In this document: positions 8,929-17,174 of the stretch, one piece after another
How positions within the stretch are numbered: the first letter of the stretch is position 1
Layout of the letters: every line of letters begins with the position of its first letter
Assembly: GCA_963665185.2 (NCBI GenBank)
Contig: CAXXPO010000010.1
Coordinates: 1 to 64,000 of the forward strand
DNA: 64,000 nucleotides
From: G963665185 sp963665185
GTDB taxonomy: Bacteria > Desulfobacterota > Desulfovibrionia > Desulfovibrionales > Desulfovibrionaceae
Reading direction: 5' to 3'
The notes under the pieces: model-generated
Databases searched by the model: none
Told to the model about the DNA's origin: nothing
What the model saw: the letters and a program-made list of their open reading frames with translations, nothing else
Program-made: the position numbers and the translations under genes

Positions 8929-8962
8929 CAAGGTCCTGGTTTGCCAAAACCAGGACCTTGGA
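8929..8962 (+). promoter_or_regulatory. Perfect 15-bp hairpin covering the ribosome-binding site of the SpoIID-like gene
   Basis: A perfect 15-bp stem with a GCCA loop lies between the lipoprotein and SpoIID-like genes. Its 3' arm contains AGGA (8952-8955), the likely ribosome-binding site for the ATG at 8962, and ends next to that ATG. No T run follows, so it is not a standard terminator. It may limit translation of the hydrolase or end part of the transcripts. Confidence 0.5.
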
Positions 8963-10602
8963 TGTATATGGCAAAGACCATGCAAAAAACCGTGCCTTCC
9001 ACTTCCAACCATCCGGCGGCCGCCATCGCCTGTCTGCTGCTGTGTTGCGTTGCGCTCCTCGGTATGGAACGCGCGGCGCACGGCGCGCAATCGCCGGAAC
9101 TCCAAGACACCGCCTCCCTGAACGTCGATTTCGATCCCGCCCCTCTGCTGGCACAGGCTGCGCAACTCCTGGATCAGGGGCGGCTTCTGGAATCCGTGGA
9201 CACCTACCAGACCGTGGTCACGCACAGCGCGGCGGCGCACGATAAGGCCTTCGCCCAGGTGCGCATGGCCGACGTCCTGGCGCTTTTCCTGGACCGCAAG
9301 GACGAGGCGCTCGCCCTGTACACCCAGGCCATGCAGGCCTATCCGGGACAGCCCGCCCTGGAAAACGCCTTGTTCAACACGGCCATGATCCTTTATGAGG
9401 AAAACCGTCTGGAGCAGTCGCGCCAGGAGTTCCAGAAGTTCCTGGCAACATATCCCCGCAGTTCCCGCAGCTTTACGGCCAGCTATATGGTGGAACGCAT
9501 TGCCGGGGAACTGAGCAAAGGCCCTTCCGCCCCTGTCAACAACAGCCCGCTGCTGCACGGGCACGGCATTCCCAACATCCGCGTGGCCCTGGCCACGGAC
9601 CAAACCTCGGTAAACTTCACACTGCACAGCCCTGCGCGGACCGGCAACAAACAGGAGCATACCATTCCCCCCGGAACCTATACGGCCACTGTGCAGGGTG
9701 ACGATATCCTGCTCAACGGAAAACCCTTTGCCCGGTCCTTCACCTTGCACCCGGAAACCCCGTTTTCCCTTGGGCAGCACACCTACAGGGGAGCATTGGA
9801 AATTTCCAAACGCTCGGAAAAGATTTTCGCCATCAACATCCTGCCTCTGGAAACTTATCTGCAAGGTGTGGTCCCAAGGGAAATGTCGCCTTCATGGGAC
9901 GAGCAGGCACTCATGGCTCAGGCCGTGGCCGCGCGTTCCTACGCATGGTTTCTCATGGGCAAGATGCAGGACAAACCTTTTGACGTGGCAGCCACCACAG
10001 CATCGCAGGTTTATGGTGGTGCAGACGCGGACACCGAACGAACCCGCAAAGCCGTGGACAGAACAAAAGGCATGATCGTGGCCGCAAACGACGCCCCTGT
10101 ACTCACATATTTCCATGCCCACAGCGGCGGCAAACTCGAAGACGACGCCAATGTATGGACTGCCGACATGCCCTATTACCGTGTGGCCGACGACACGATA
10201 TCCCAAAGCTACAAGCCCCTGGCCTGGACAGCGACCATTCCGGCCAGGGATGTGGCCGCGGCCCTGCGTGCCCGTGGCTTCCGCGTTGACAGCGTACGCG
10301 ACATACAACCGGAAAAAATCTCGCCTTCGGGCAGATTGGTCACAGTTGCCATCCTGACCGATGCGGGAAAACTTTCCGTCAAGGCCAACAACCTGCGCAT
10401 CTGGCTGGACGCGACAAAGATCAAAAGCGTTCTGTGCAGCATCCGCCGCTCCGGGAACGACTTCGTATTCTCGGGCAAAGGCTATGGCCACGGTGTGGGC
10501 ATGAGTCAATGGGGCGCACAGGGCATGGCCAAACAAGACAAGGACTTTCGAACCATTCTCAGGCACTATTACCCCGGAACCGGCCTGGCACGCATCTACT
10601 GA
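8962..10602 (+). CDS. SpoIID/LytB-domain glycan-strand cleaving enzyme with N-terminal TPR-like region
   Basis: SpoIID enzymes are lytic transglycosylases that cut peptidoglycan glycan strands already stripped of stem peptides. This 546-residue protein has a signal/anchor (AAAIACLLLCCVALLGM), a TPR-like region (about 55-180, with TYQTVVTHSAAAHDKAF and LYTQAMQAYPGQPALENALF) and a SpoIID core from about residue 270. Family motifs are LPLETYLQGVVPREM, with the catalytic glutamate in PRE, AQAVAARSYAWF, FHAHSGG and GHGVGMSQWGAQGMA near the C-terminus. An amidase gene that would make its substrate follows 65 bp later. The start is uncertain among ATGs at 8962, 8968 and 8980; 8962 has the best-spaced AGGA, which lies inside a hairpin. 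Confidence 0.85.
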   Translation: MYMAKTMQKTVPSTSNHPAAAIACLLLCCVALLGMERAAHGAQSPELQDTASLNVDFDPAPLLAQAAQLLDQGRLLESVDTYQTVVTHSAAAHDKAFAQVRMADVLALFLDRKDEALALYTQAMQAYPGQPALENALFNTAMILYEENRLEQSRQEFQKFLATYPRSSRSFTASYMVERIAGELSKGPSAPVNNSPLLHGHGIPNIRVALATDQTSVNFTLHSPARTGNKQEHTIPPGTYTATVQGDDILLNGKPFARSFTLHPETPFSLGQHTYRGALEISKRSEKIFAINILPLETYLQGVVPREMSPSWDEQALMAQAVAARSYAWFLMGKMQDKPFDVAATTASQVYGGADADTERTRKAVDRTKGMIVAANDAPVLTYFHAHSGGKLEDDANVWTADMPYYRVADDTISQSYKPLAWTATIPARDVAAALRARGFRVDSVRDIQPEKISPSGRLVTVAILTDAGKLSVKANNLRIWLDATKIKSVLCSIRRSGNDFVFSGKGYGHGVGMSQWGAQGMAKQDKDFRTILRHYYPGTGLARIY

Positions 10603-10667
10603 CCCGCCCTCAAACCGGCCCGCGGAAAAAACGGACCAGGTGCATATTTTCCTACCCGGAGGACGAC

Positions 10668-11807
10668 ATGATCACACGCCGCAAAATAATCGCCGCCCTG
10701 GCCGCCACCGGACTGCTCACCCTGTCCGGTTCGGCGTTGCCCGTACACGGAGCGACCCCGAGCGCCTTCGACCTGGCGCTCAAGGGGCAGGATCTGCTGG
10801 CCGCCGGAAACGCCGAACAGGCCGTGGCCGTGCTGACGCAAGCCACCGCATTGGATCCGCGAAACGAATGGATATGGGGGCTTCTTGGCCGGGCAAATTT
10901 CCAGGCCGGAGACATGCGCGGCGCTCTGGACAGCTTCCGCAACGCCCTGCGCCTGAACCCGGACGACACCTACTCGCAGATGATGGCCGACATTATCTCG
11001 CAACGGCCCGTGCCGCCCAAGGCCGCACCGCCCAGGCCGCTCACCGAGCTGGAAAAAAAGGCGCTGGAAGAGGAAAAGCAGTTCACCCGCAAATATTCCA
11101 AAGCCAAGGGGCTGGGCTACCAGATCCGCCGCGTGGTTCTGGACGCCGGGCACGGCGGATTCGATCCAGGTGCGGTCGGTCCCAACAAGCTTCAGGAAAA
11201 GGACGTCACCCTGGACCTTGCCCAGCGCACCGCGCGCATCCTCGACCAGATGAATCCCGAAGCCAAGCACTTCCTCTCGCGCACCGGAGACTACTACATG
11301 CCCCTGTCCGCGCGCACCACCTTTGCCAACCAATTCCGCGCCGACCTGTTCGTCTCGTTCCACATCAATGCCAACGAGAACCGTAAGCCGCGCGGTGTGG
11401 AAACCTACTTCTGCACGGAAAACGCCTCCAGCAAAGAAGCCGAACGCGTGGCCGCCTATGAGAACTCGGTCCTCAAGTTCGACAAGGAGAACCTCACGAA
11501 AAGTGGATATGTGGATATCGAGGACATCCTTTTCCGCTTCGAACGCCGCCGCTATTGGGACGCCGGAGGAAAAGCCGCCAACGCCCTGCAAAAGGGCATG
11601 GCCAAGGAACTCCCCATGCGCGACAGGGGTGTGCACTCGGCCAACTTCTATGTACTGCGCCGGGCGAAAATGCCCTCCATCCTCCTGGAAACCGGATTCA
11701 TTTCCAACCTGGACAATGAAAAATTCCTCATGCTGCCGGAAAACAGACAAAAAGTGGCCCAGTCCATTGCCGCCGGCATCCTCGGGCTGCAACAGCAGGG
11801 AGTGTAA
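10668..11807 (+). CDS. N-acetylmuramoyl-L-alanine amidase (AmiC type) with TPR region
   Basis: This zinc enzyme cuts the bond between N-acetylmuramic acid and the stem peptide, leaving denuded glycan. The 379-residue protein has a signal peptide (with IAALAATGLLTLSGSALPVHG; a twin-arginine-like TRRK at the start may direct Tat export), a TPR pair (about 35-100, AVLTQATALDPRNEW), a linker, and an Amidase_3 domain from about residue 155. Zinc-site motifs are visible: DAGHGGFDPG (first His), the Glu in LQEKDV, SFHINAN (second His) and LLETGFISN (catalytic Glu). The start at 10668 follows GGAGG. It lies between the SpoIID-like gene and a TPR gene that begins 2 bp after its stop, indicating tight coexpression. 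Confidence 0.92.
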   Translation: MITRRKIIAALAATGLLTLSGSALPVHGATPSAFDLALKGQDLLAAGNAEQAVAVLTQATALDPRNEWIWGLLGRANFQAGDMRGALDSFRNALRLNPDDTYSQMMADIISQRPVPPKAAPPRPLTELEKKALEEEKQFTRKYSKAKGLGYQIRRVVLDAGHGGFDPGAVGPNKLQEKDVTLDLAQRTARILDQMNPEAKHFLSRTGDYYMPLSARTTFANQFRADLFVSFHINANENRKPRGVETYFCTENASSKEAERVAAYENSVLKFDKENLTKSGYVDIEDILFRFERRRYWDAGGKAANALQKGMAKELPMRDRGVHSANFYVLRRAKMPSILLETGFISNLDNEKFLMLPENRQKVAQSIAAGILGLQQQGV

Positions 11808-11809
11808 CC

Positions 11810-12664
11810 ATGCGCCGTCACCTCGCCATATTCGCAACCCTCGCGCTTGCCGCCAGCGTCCTCCTCGCTCCCGGCAGCCTGCACGCCAAAAGCGTGGACG
11901 ACTATCTCTTCATGGGCGCGGACTACAATTACCGGGGCCAGCTCGACAACGCGGCGAGCGCCTTTGAAAAAGCCCTGCAAATGGATCCGGGCAACGAGTT
12001 CGCCCTCAATCAGATGGGGCTCATCTCGGCCAAACTCGGCAAGTTCGACCAAGCCGCCAAATACTACGCTCAGGTCATCAATGCCTCGCCCCAGAACACG
12101 TACGCACGGGTCATGCGCGGGCTGCTCTACCTGCACCAGGACGAAGTGAAGCCGGCGTTCGAACAGTTCCACGAAGCCGTGCGCATCGACCCCAACAATG
12201 CCAGCGCATATTATTTCATGGGCGTCATCTATCTGGTGGAGCACAACATGGAAGAGGCCATACAGTACCTGCGCAAAGCCCAGTCCGTGGGCTCGGACGA
12301 CCCGGAAACCCACTACCGGCTCGGACTCGCCTTCCAAGGGCTGGACATGACCTCCAACGCCCAGCTCGAGTTCACCCGTACCCTCGACCTCAATCCCAAG
12401 CACACCAAGGCGTTGAACGCCCTGGGCTGGCTCTACCATAACACCGGCAACCCGACCCGCGCCCTGGACACCTGGAAGCAGGCGCTCAAGATCAATCCCA
12501 AGGACACCGAAGCGCAACTCAGCATTTCCAAGGTGCTCAACGAGAAAGCCTATGCCGCCTACCAGGAGAACGACAACAGCCAGGCCAGAAAGCTCTGGCA
12601 GGAAACCCTCCAGTACGAACCAAGCAACAAGGCGGCCAAGTATTATTTGGGGAAACTGAAGTAG
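11810..12664 (+). CDS. Exported TPR protein coupled to the amidase
   Basis: A 284-residue protein with a signal peptide (MRRHLAIFATLALAASVLLAPGSLHA, cut before KSVD) and seven or so tetratricopeptide repeats filling the rest, e.g. AASAFEKALQMDPGNEFALN, then YYFMGVIYLVEHNMEEAIQY and ALNALGWLYHNTGNPTRALD. It is a periplasmic scaffold with no catalytic part. It begins 2 bp after the amidase stop, so it is cotranslated and probably binds or positions the amidase or SpoIID-like enzyme, both of which carry TPR-like parts of their own. It is the last gene of the envelope cluster. Confidence 0.8.
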   Translation: MRRHLAIFATLALAASVLLAPGSLHAKSVDDYLFMGADYNYRGQLDNAASAFEKALQMDPGNEFALNQMGLISAKLGKFDQAAKYYAQVINASPQNTYARVMRGLLYLHQDEVKPAFEQFHEAVRIDPNNASAYYFMGVIYLVEHNMEEAIQYLRKAQSVGSDDPETHYRLGLAFQGLDMTSNAQLEFTRTLDLNPKHTKALNALGWLYHNTGNPTRALDTWKQALKINPKDTEAQLSISKVLNEKAYAAYQENDNSQARKLWQETLQYEPSNKAAKYYLGKLK

Positions 12665-13268
12665 GAAAAGGATTGCAGGAACGCGCACCCCGGACATGTA
12701 CAATGTGCCGGAAGGAAAATGTCGGAAAGGGAAGGTCGGCCCCCCCTTTGTTGCATTGCCCCCCCTGCCTGCGGCGATGCAGACACTTCTTTGCAAAGAT
12801 CAATGCGCCTTCCGCGCATTGAAGTGGGAAAAGGATGCGTGGCGGGCCGAACCGAGGTACCCCTTGGCTTGCTGCCGGGGCAAAACCTCGCCTAGATTCT
12901 CCGGAAACAGTGGGGAAACCCTGTCAACGCGCCCGTTTTTTCCGGAACCTTCCCCTCCCCTTCCGGCACGAACAGGCCGCAGGTATCTCTCGGGAAGTCT
13001 TGGCCGCCTCCTCTCTCCAAGACAAGTGAAATAAGGCCCATGCGCCCGGGATTGGAAAGCCAAAACCTACCGCTTTTTTCGTCCGCAAATCCAGATAATT
13101 GCCATCACCCAAAACACACGGAAAAACGCGGAGGTTTGGGGAGAAACCGTCTTCCCCAACAAAAAACTTTCCTTCTTCCCTTTCCCCTGGCCTTCACAGG
13201 CTTGGCATTCTGACCGGGTAAAGGTAGGTTGCCTGCGTGTAACGCAATGTATGGAGGTTCATCGGCCC
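12665..13268. other. 604-bp stretch without a convincing gene
   Basis: Between the last envelope-cluster gene and gatB. Open frames here (e.g. 12696-13034) are rich in Pro, Arg and Cys, lack a ribosome-binding site and look like chance frames in GC-rich DNA. An imperfect hairpin after the TPR gene (about 12690-12713) and a possible gatB promoter at 13202-13230 are the only features I can point to. Confidence 0.5.
13202..13230 (+). promoter_or_regulatory. Possible sigma-70 promoter for gatB
   Basis: TTGGCA (13202-13207), a 17-bp spacer and TAGGTT (13225-13230) lie about 40 bp upstream of the gatB start. The -35 is good and the -10 weak. Confidence 0.35.
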
Positions 13269-14699
13269 ATGTCCACATTTGAAATTGTCATTGGTTTGGA
13301 GGTTCACGCCCAGCTGACCACCAAGTCCAAATTGTTCTGTTCCTGCTCCACGACGTTCGGCAACGAGCCGAACGAGAACGTATGCCCCGTCTGCTCGGGC
13401 ATGCCGGGCGTACTGCCCGTGCTCAACGCCAAGGCCGTGGAGTACGCTGCCAAAATGGCCATGGCGGTGAACTGCCGGGTGAACATGAAGTCCATTTTCG
13501 CGCGCAAAAACTACTTTTATCCCGACCTTCCCATGGGATACCAGATTTCCCAATATGAAGAGCCTATCGCCGAACACGGCCACATCGACATCACCACCAC
13601 GGCGGGCGCCAAACGCATAGGCATCACCCGCATCCACATGGAGGCGGACGCTGGCAAATCGATCCACTCCCAAGTGGAAAACGTGAGCTTCGTGGATTTG
13701 AACCGATGCAGCGTGCCGCTCATAGAAATCGTGTCCGAGCCGGACATGCGCAGTGCGGAAGAGGCGGTTGCCTACCTGAAGGAGCTGCGCAGCATCCTGA
13801 CCTGCCTGGGCATCTGCGACGGCAACATGGAGGAGGGATCGTTCCGCTGCGACGCCAACGTATCCATCCGCCCATGGGGGCAGGAAGCCTTCGGCACCCG
13901 CACGGAACTGAAGAACATCAACTCATTCCGCAACGTGCAGCGCGCCATCGAATATGAAGTCCAACGGCACATCGACTGCGTGGAGGACGGCGAAAAGATC
14001 GTCCAGGAAACGCGGCTGTACAATGCGGACAGGAACATAACCCTGTCCATGCGGGGCAAGGAAGAGGCGCACGACTACCGCTACTTCCCGGACCCGGACC
14101 TCGTGCCGCTGGTGCTGGAGGAGGACTGGATCGAAAAATGGCGTTCCGAACTGCCCGAACTGCCCAAGGCCCGTTGCGCCCGGTTCGTGGAGCAGTACGG
14201 ACTTCCGGATTTCGACGCGGACCTGCTGACCGGCGAACGGTCCACCGCGGATTATTTCGAGGATGCGGTCAAAGCCGGGGCAGACCCCAAACAAGCGTCC
14301 AACTGGATAATGACTGAACTACAGCGCGTGCTCAACCAGGAAGGACTGCGCGCCGAAGATTGCAAACTGACTCCGGCAGGTCTGGCCGGTCTGCTCAAGC
14401 TGATCGACGCCGGGACCATTTCCGGCAAAATCGCCAAGCAGATTTTCCCCGACCTGGTCGCGTCGGGCGATGATCCCGAGGCATATGTGAAGGCCAAGGG
14501 GCTGGTGCAGATTTCCGACAGCGGAGAGCTGGACGGCGTCGTGGATGAGGTGCTGGCGGAAAACCCGGACGAGACCCGACGCCTAAGGGACGGAGACAAG
14601 AAGCTGATAGGCTTTTTCGTGGGGCAGATCATGCGCAAGACTAAAGGACAGGCCAACCCGCAGCTTGTCAACAAACTATTGGCCGAAAAAGTGAAGTAG
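13269..14699 (+). CDS. gatB: Aspartyl/glutamyl-tRNA(Asn/Gln) amidotransferase subunit B
   Basis: GatB is the kinase/tRNA-binding subunit of the GatCAB complex, which converts misacylated Glu-tRNA(Gln) or Asp-tRNA(Asn) to the correct Gln- or Asn-tRNA in the cytoplasm. The protein is 476 residues, the usual family length. Signature stretches are GLEVHAQL near the start, FYPDLPMGYQISQYEEPI, GSFRCDANVSIRP, and the C-terminal GatB/YqeY domain (from DADLLTGERSTADYFEDAV onward). The start ATG 13269 follows GGAGG with proper spacing; an upstream in-frame ATG at 13251 includes that site and is rejected. gatA and gatC are not next to it. mtnA follows 12 bp after the stop, with its ribosome-binding site touching the gatB stop, so the two are cotranscribed. 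Confidence 0.96.
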   Translation: MSTFEIVIGLEVHAQLTTKSKLFCSCSTTFGNEPNENVCPVCSGMPGVLPVLNAKAVEYAAKMAMAVNCRVNMKSIFARKNYFYPDLPMGYQISQYEEPIAEHGHIDITTTAGAKRIGITRIHMEADAGKSIHSQVENVSFVDLNRCSVPLIEIVSEPDMRSAEEAVAYLKELRSILTCLGICDGNMEEGSFRCDANVSIRPWGQEAFGTRTELKNINSFRNVQRAIEYEVQRHIDCVEDGEKIVQETRLYNADRNITLSMRGKEEAHDYRYFPDPDLVPLVLEEDWIEKWRSELPELPKARCARFVEQYGLPDFDADLLTGERSTADYFEDAVKAGADPKQASNWIMTELQRVLNQEGLRAEDCKLTPAGLAGLLKLIDAGTISGKIAKQIFPDLVASGDDPEAYVKAKGLVQISDSGELDGVVDEVLAENPDETRRLRDGDKKLIGFFVGQIMRKTKGQANPQLVNKLLAEKVK

Positions 14700-14711
14700 G
14701 AGAGCCGAACC

Positions 14712-15788
14712 ATGATGGACGACCATATGCGTTTTTCCGCTCAGGACAACGCGCTGATGCTTCTGGATCAGCGGCACTTGCCCCTGCGCGACGAATGGTA
14801 TGCCTGCACGGGGCTGGAAGACACCATCCACGCCCTGCAAACAATGGTCATCCGGGGCGCTCCGGCCATCGGCGTGACCGCGGCCTACGGGTGCTACCTG
14901 TGCATGCGCGAAACCATGGCCGAAGTCGGCACGGCTCCTGGCTGGGAAAAGCCCCTGGCCCACAAGCTGGCCAAGCTCAAGACGGCCCGCCCCACGGCTG
15001 TGAACCTGCGATGGGCCGTGGACATCATGGACGGGATATGGAAGGACCATCCGGGCGTGAGCCTGCCCGCCCTGGGGACTCTGTGGCTGGCCAAGGCCAA
15101 GGAGATGCACCAGGAGGACATCGAGATCAACAAGCGCATGGGCGATTACGGCGCTGCCCTGCTGGACGACGGAGACACGGTCATGACCCACTGCAATGCC
15201 GGAGCGCTGGCCACGGCAGGCTGGGGAACGGCCCTGGGAGTGATCTATTCCGCGGTCCAGGCCGGGCTGAACATCAAGGTCATTGCCAACGAAACCCGCC
15301 CTTTCCTGCAGGGGGCGCGGCTCACCGCCTATGAACTGCAAAAAAACAACGTGGACGTCACCGTGGCCACGGACAACATGTGCGCCCTGCTCATGCAAAA
15401 GGGACTGGTGGACAAGGTCGTAGTGGGCGCGGACCGCATCGCGGCCAATGGCGACGCAGCCAACAAGATCGGCACGTTCGGCGTGGCCATCATGGCCAAA
15501 CATTTCGGCATTCCTTTTTACGTGGCTGCGCCGTCAAGCACATTCGATCTGCAATGCGAACGCGGCGAGCTCATCCCCATTGAGGAGCGCACCCCGCGCG
15601 AGGTGACGCATCCCACCGGCGAATCGCAGATAGTGCCGGACGATGTGCCGGTGTACACCTACGCCTTCGACGTCACGCCCAATGAAATGATCGCCGGGAT
15701 CATCACGGAAAAAGGCGTATTGCGTCCTCCGTACACCGAAGCCATCCAGAAAAAGATCGCTCCCAAAAAACAGAGCGCATTCGGTTAG
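14712..15788 (+). CDS. mtnA: S-methyl-5-thioribose-1-phosphate isomerase
   Basis: MtnA converts 5-methylthioribose 1-phosphate to methylthioribulose 1-phosphate in methionine salvage; the family is related to eIF2B regulatory subunits. The 358-residue protein has the family motifs TMVIRGAPAIGVTAAYG, THCNAGALATAGWGTALG (catalytic Cys) and VVGADRIAANGDAANKIGT (catalytic Asp), and the typical ending around AFDVTPNEMIAGIITEKGV. An AGGAGA site overlapping the gatB stop precedes the start; there are two successive ATGs and the first is used. No other methionine-salvage gene is adjacent, so the product may enter a non-classical salvage route. Confidence 0.95.
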   Translation: MMDDHMRFSAQDNALMLLDQRHLPLRDEWYACTGLEDTIHALQTMVIRGAPAIGVTAAYGCYLCMRETMAEVGTAPGWEKPLAHKLAKLKTARPTAVNLRWAVDIMDGIWKDHPGVSLPALGTLWLAKAKEMHQEDIEINKRMGDYGAALLDDGDTVMTHCNAGALATAGWGTALGVIYSAVQAGLNIKVIANETRPFLQGARLTAYELQKNNVDVTVATDNMCALLMQKGLVDKVVVGADRIAANGDAANKIGTFGVAIMAKHFGIPFYVAAPSSTFDLQCERGELIPIEERTPREVTHPTGESQIVPDDVPVYTYAFDVTPNEMIAGIITEKGVLRPPYTEAIQKKIAPKKQSAFG

Positions 15789-15842
15789 ACCATGTCGTCG
15801 AAATCCGTTCAATCTGCACGGATTTCTCCTTTTCCTGAAAAA

Positions 15843-15873
15843 ACGGCGTGGACGGAAATTCCGTCCACGCCGT
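15843..15873 (-). terminator. Rho-independent terminator after rubredoxin (possibly bidirectional)
   Basis: A 13-bp perfect stem (15843-15855 with 15861-15873) and 5-nt loop, followed on the minus strand by a run of six T. It lies 27 bp past the rubredoxin stop and also downstream of mtnA on the other strand, so it can serve both. Confidence 0.85.
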
Positions 15874-15899
15874 CATGCCTTCAATTGCAGCAATCTTCA

Positions 15900-16055
15900 T
15901 CACTTTTTCTCAAAGTAATCCCTTTCCGCGCCGCAAAGAGGACACACCCATTCTTCGGGCAGGTCTTCCCATTTGGTTCCCGGCTCTACGCCGTTATCGG
16001 GGTCACCGGCCTCAGGATCGTACACATACCCGCAAGGACATTCCCATGTATCCAT
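15900..16055 (-). CDS. Rubredoxin with a shortened first cysteine pair (C-P-C)
   Basis: Rubredoxins are small cytoplasmic electron carriers with one iron held by four cysteines; in Desulfovibrio they pass electrons to rubrerythrin, superoxide reductase or oxygen reductase. This one has 51 residues. Its second pair is normal (WVCPLCGA) and the middle matches the family (DPEAGDPDNGVEPGTKWEDLP). The first pair, however, reads WECPCGYVYDP, so the cysteines are one residue apart instead of the usual CxxC. The DNA is unambiguous here and the frame is intact. The start at 16055 has an AAGGAGA site upstream. It sits with rubrerythrin and a PerR-like regulator, which suggests peroxide or oxygen defence. 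Confidence 0.9.
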   Translation of the reverse strand: MDTWECPCGYVYDPEAGDPDNGVEPGTKWEDLPEEWVCPLCGAERDYFEKK

Positions 16056-16111
16056 GATGTGGTCTCCTTTTACTTCCGCAGCAGCCGTTCCGGGCCGCAA
16101 AGACGGACTTG

Positions 16112-16309
16112 TTAGCGAGAGTCATTCCAATGGCCGCAGTTTTCGCAGGAAAAGCCGGACAATGTCACGCTGCCTCCTGCGACATCGCAATCCACTTCAT
16201 TAAGATGGCCGCAATTGTCGCAGGGAAAAAGGACAAGACTGTTTTCAGGGTCGTACTGAAACACTTCGCCGTCAATGGTCACTGTGCCGGTATAGGATTC
16301 CGCTCCCAT
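16112..16309 (-). CDS. Small protein with two CxxC zinc-ribbon knuckles
   Basis: A 65-residue protein with PCDNCGHLN and SCENCGHWN, two CxxCGH knuckles 20-odd residues apart that should bind one metal (zinc, or iron as in rubredoxin-like sites). The N-terminal third (TGTVTIDGEVFQYDPENS) is beta-like. An AGGAGG site precedes the ATG, and the gene sits between rubrerythrin and rubredoxin on the same strand, so I take it as real and part of the same stress group. The function is unknown; an electron-transfer or metal-storage role is only a guess from context. Confidence 0.75.
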   Translation of the reverse strand: MGAESYTGTVTIDGEVFQYDPENSLVLFPCDNCGHLNEVDCDVAGGSVTLSGFSCENCGHWNDSR

Positions 16310-16351
16310 GGCGCCTCCTGACGTTGGAGTGAAAAACGGCTCTGGCTTTGG

Positions 16352-16846
16352 TCAGCTTATTTTCAGAAAAGCCTTGGCCGCAGCCTTGCAGACGGGACAC
16401 TTCTCCGGCGCGTCGCCAGCACAGGTGTACCCGCAGACCGAGCAGACCTGATAGTCCGCATCTTCCAATCCTGCAGGATCTTTCAGCGCCTGCGCATACA
16501 GTTCGGCATGTATCTTTTCCACGTCGTTGGCGTAACGGAAGGAACGCACAGCCTGCTTGTCGCCTTCGGCTTCGGCTTGGTCGATCATGGGAGGGTACAT
16601 GCTCTGAAATTCGTATTCCTCACCGCCAAGAGCTTCCTTAAGATTTTCTTCGGTGGTCCCCACTCCCTTCAGCACCTTGAGGTGATTGTGGGCGTGGATG
16701 GTTTCGGCCTCGGCCACGGCCCGAAACAGTTTGGCCACCTGGGGCAGGCCCTCTGCGTCCGCCTTGGCGGCAAAGGCAAGATATTTCCTGTTTGCCTGGG
16801 ATTCTCCGGCAAAGGCTTCCTTGAGGTTTTTTTCCGTATTGCTCAT
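16352..16846 (-). CDS. Rubrerythrin
   Basis: Rubrerythrin is a cytoplasmic non-haem di-iron peroxidase that removes hydrogen peroxide in anaerobes, taking electrons from rubredoxin. The 164-residue protein has the ferritin-like four-helix part with the metal-ligand helices (NLKEAFAGESQANRKYLAFA, then VAEAETIHAHNHL, then MYPPMIDQAEAEGD and NDVEKIHAELY) and a C-terminal rubredoxin-like domain (VCSVCGYTC and KCPVCKAAAKAF). The start at 16846 is the conserved MSNTEKNL; a GGGAGAA site precedes it. The upstream extension of the open frame to 16996 is not family-like. It lies upstream of the zinc-ribbon and rubredoxin genes on one strand, so electron donor and enzyme may be made together. Confidence 0.96.
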   Translation of the reverse strand: MSNTEKNLKEAFAGESQANRKYLAFAAKADAEGLPQVAKLFRAVAEAETIHAHNHLKVLKGVGTTEENLKEALGGEEYEFQSMYPPMIDQAEAEGDKQAVRSFRYANDVEKIHAELYAQALKDPAGLEDADYQVCSVCGYTCAGDAPEKCPVCKAAAKAFLKIS

Positions 16847-17174
16847 TTTCAATTCTCCCGTGTTGGATGAAGTGACACCACGAATATTCATAGCATACTC
16901 CCGCATGCCATGACCACTTGAAGAAAGACCAGAAGCGCTTAGATATACATCGGGGGAATGAAGAAAAAAGACGCACCCCGAGCTGTCGGAAGACAACCCC
17001 TAAAAAAAGTCCCTGACCGGGCAGGCCGGATTCGTACCTGAATTTTTATGAAGAATAAGCCCAGCGCCTTCACGGCGCGGGTGCTTCCGGAAAAAACCCG
17101 ATACCCGCGAACAAAAATGCCTCTGCTTCCTGACGGCGTTGTCTGCCAGGAAGGTGAGCCCCTGTCGGTTCGGA
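16847..17174. other. 328-bp gap between rubrerythrin and the PerR-like gene
   Basis: No credible gene. On the minus strand it must hold the rubrerythrin promoter: a weak candidate is TGGTCA with TATGAA about 18 bp downstream, near 16885-16915, next to the palindrome GAATATTC (16882-16889). This palindrome does not match the site in front of the regulator gene. Confidence 0.4.

Noticed and set aside
7618..9864. 748-residue open frame on the minus strand
   Set aside because: Shadow of the lipoprotein and SpoIID-like genes on the plus strand; its sequence is low-complexity (Gly, Val, His, Asp) as expected from the reverse of GC-rich coding DNA.
12696..13034. 112-residue open frame upstream of gatB
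   Set aside because: Rich in Pro, Arg and Cys, overlaps other frames, no ribosome-binding site, and no domain-like pattern.
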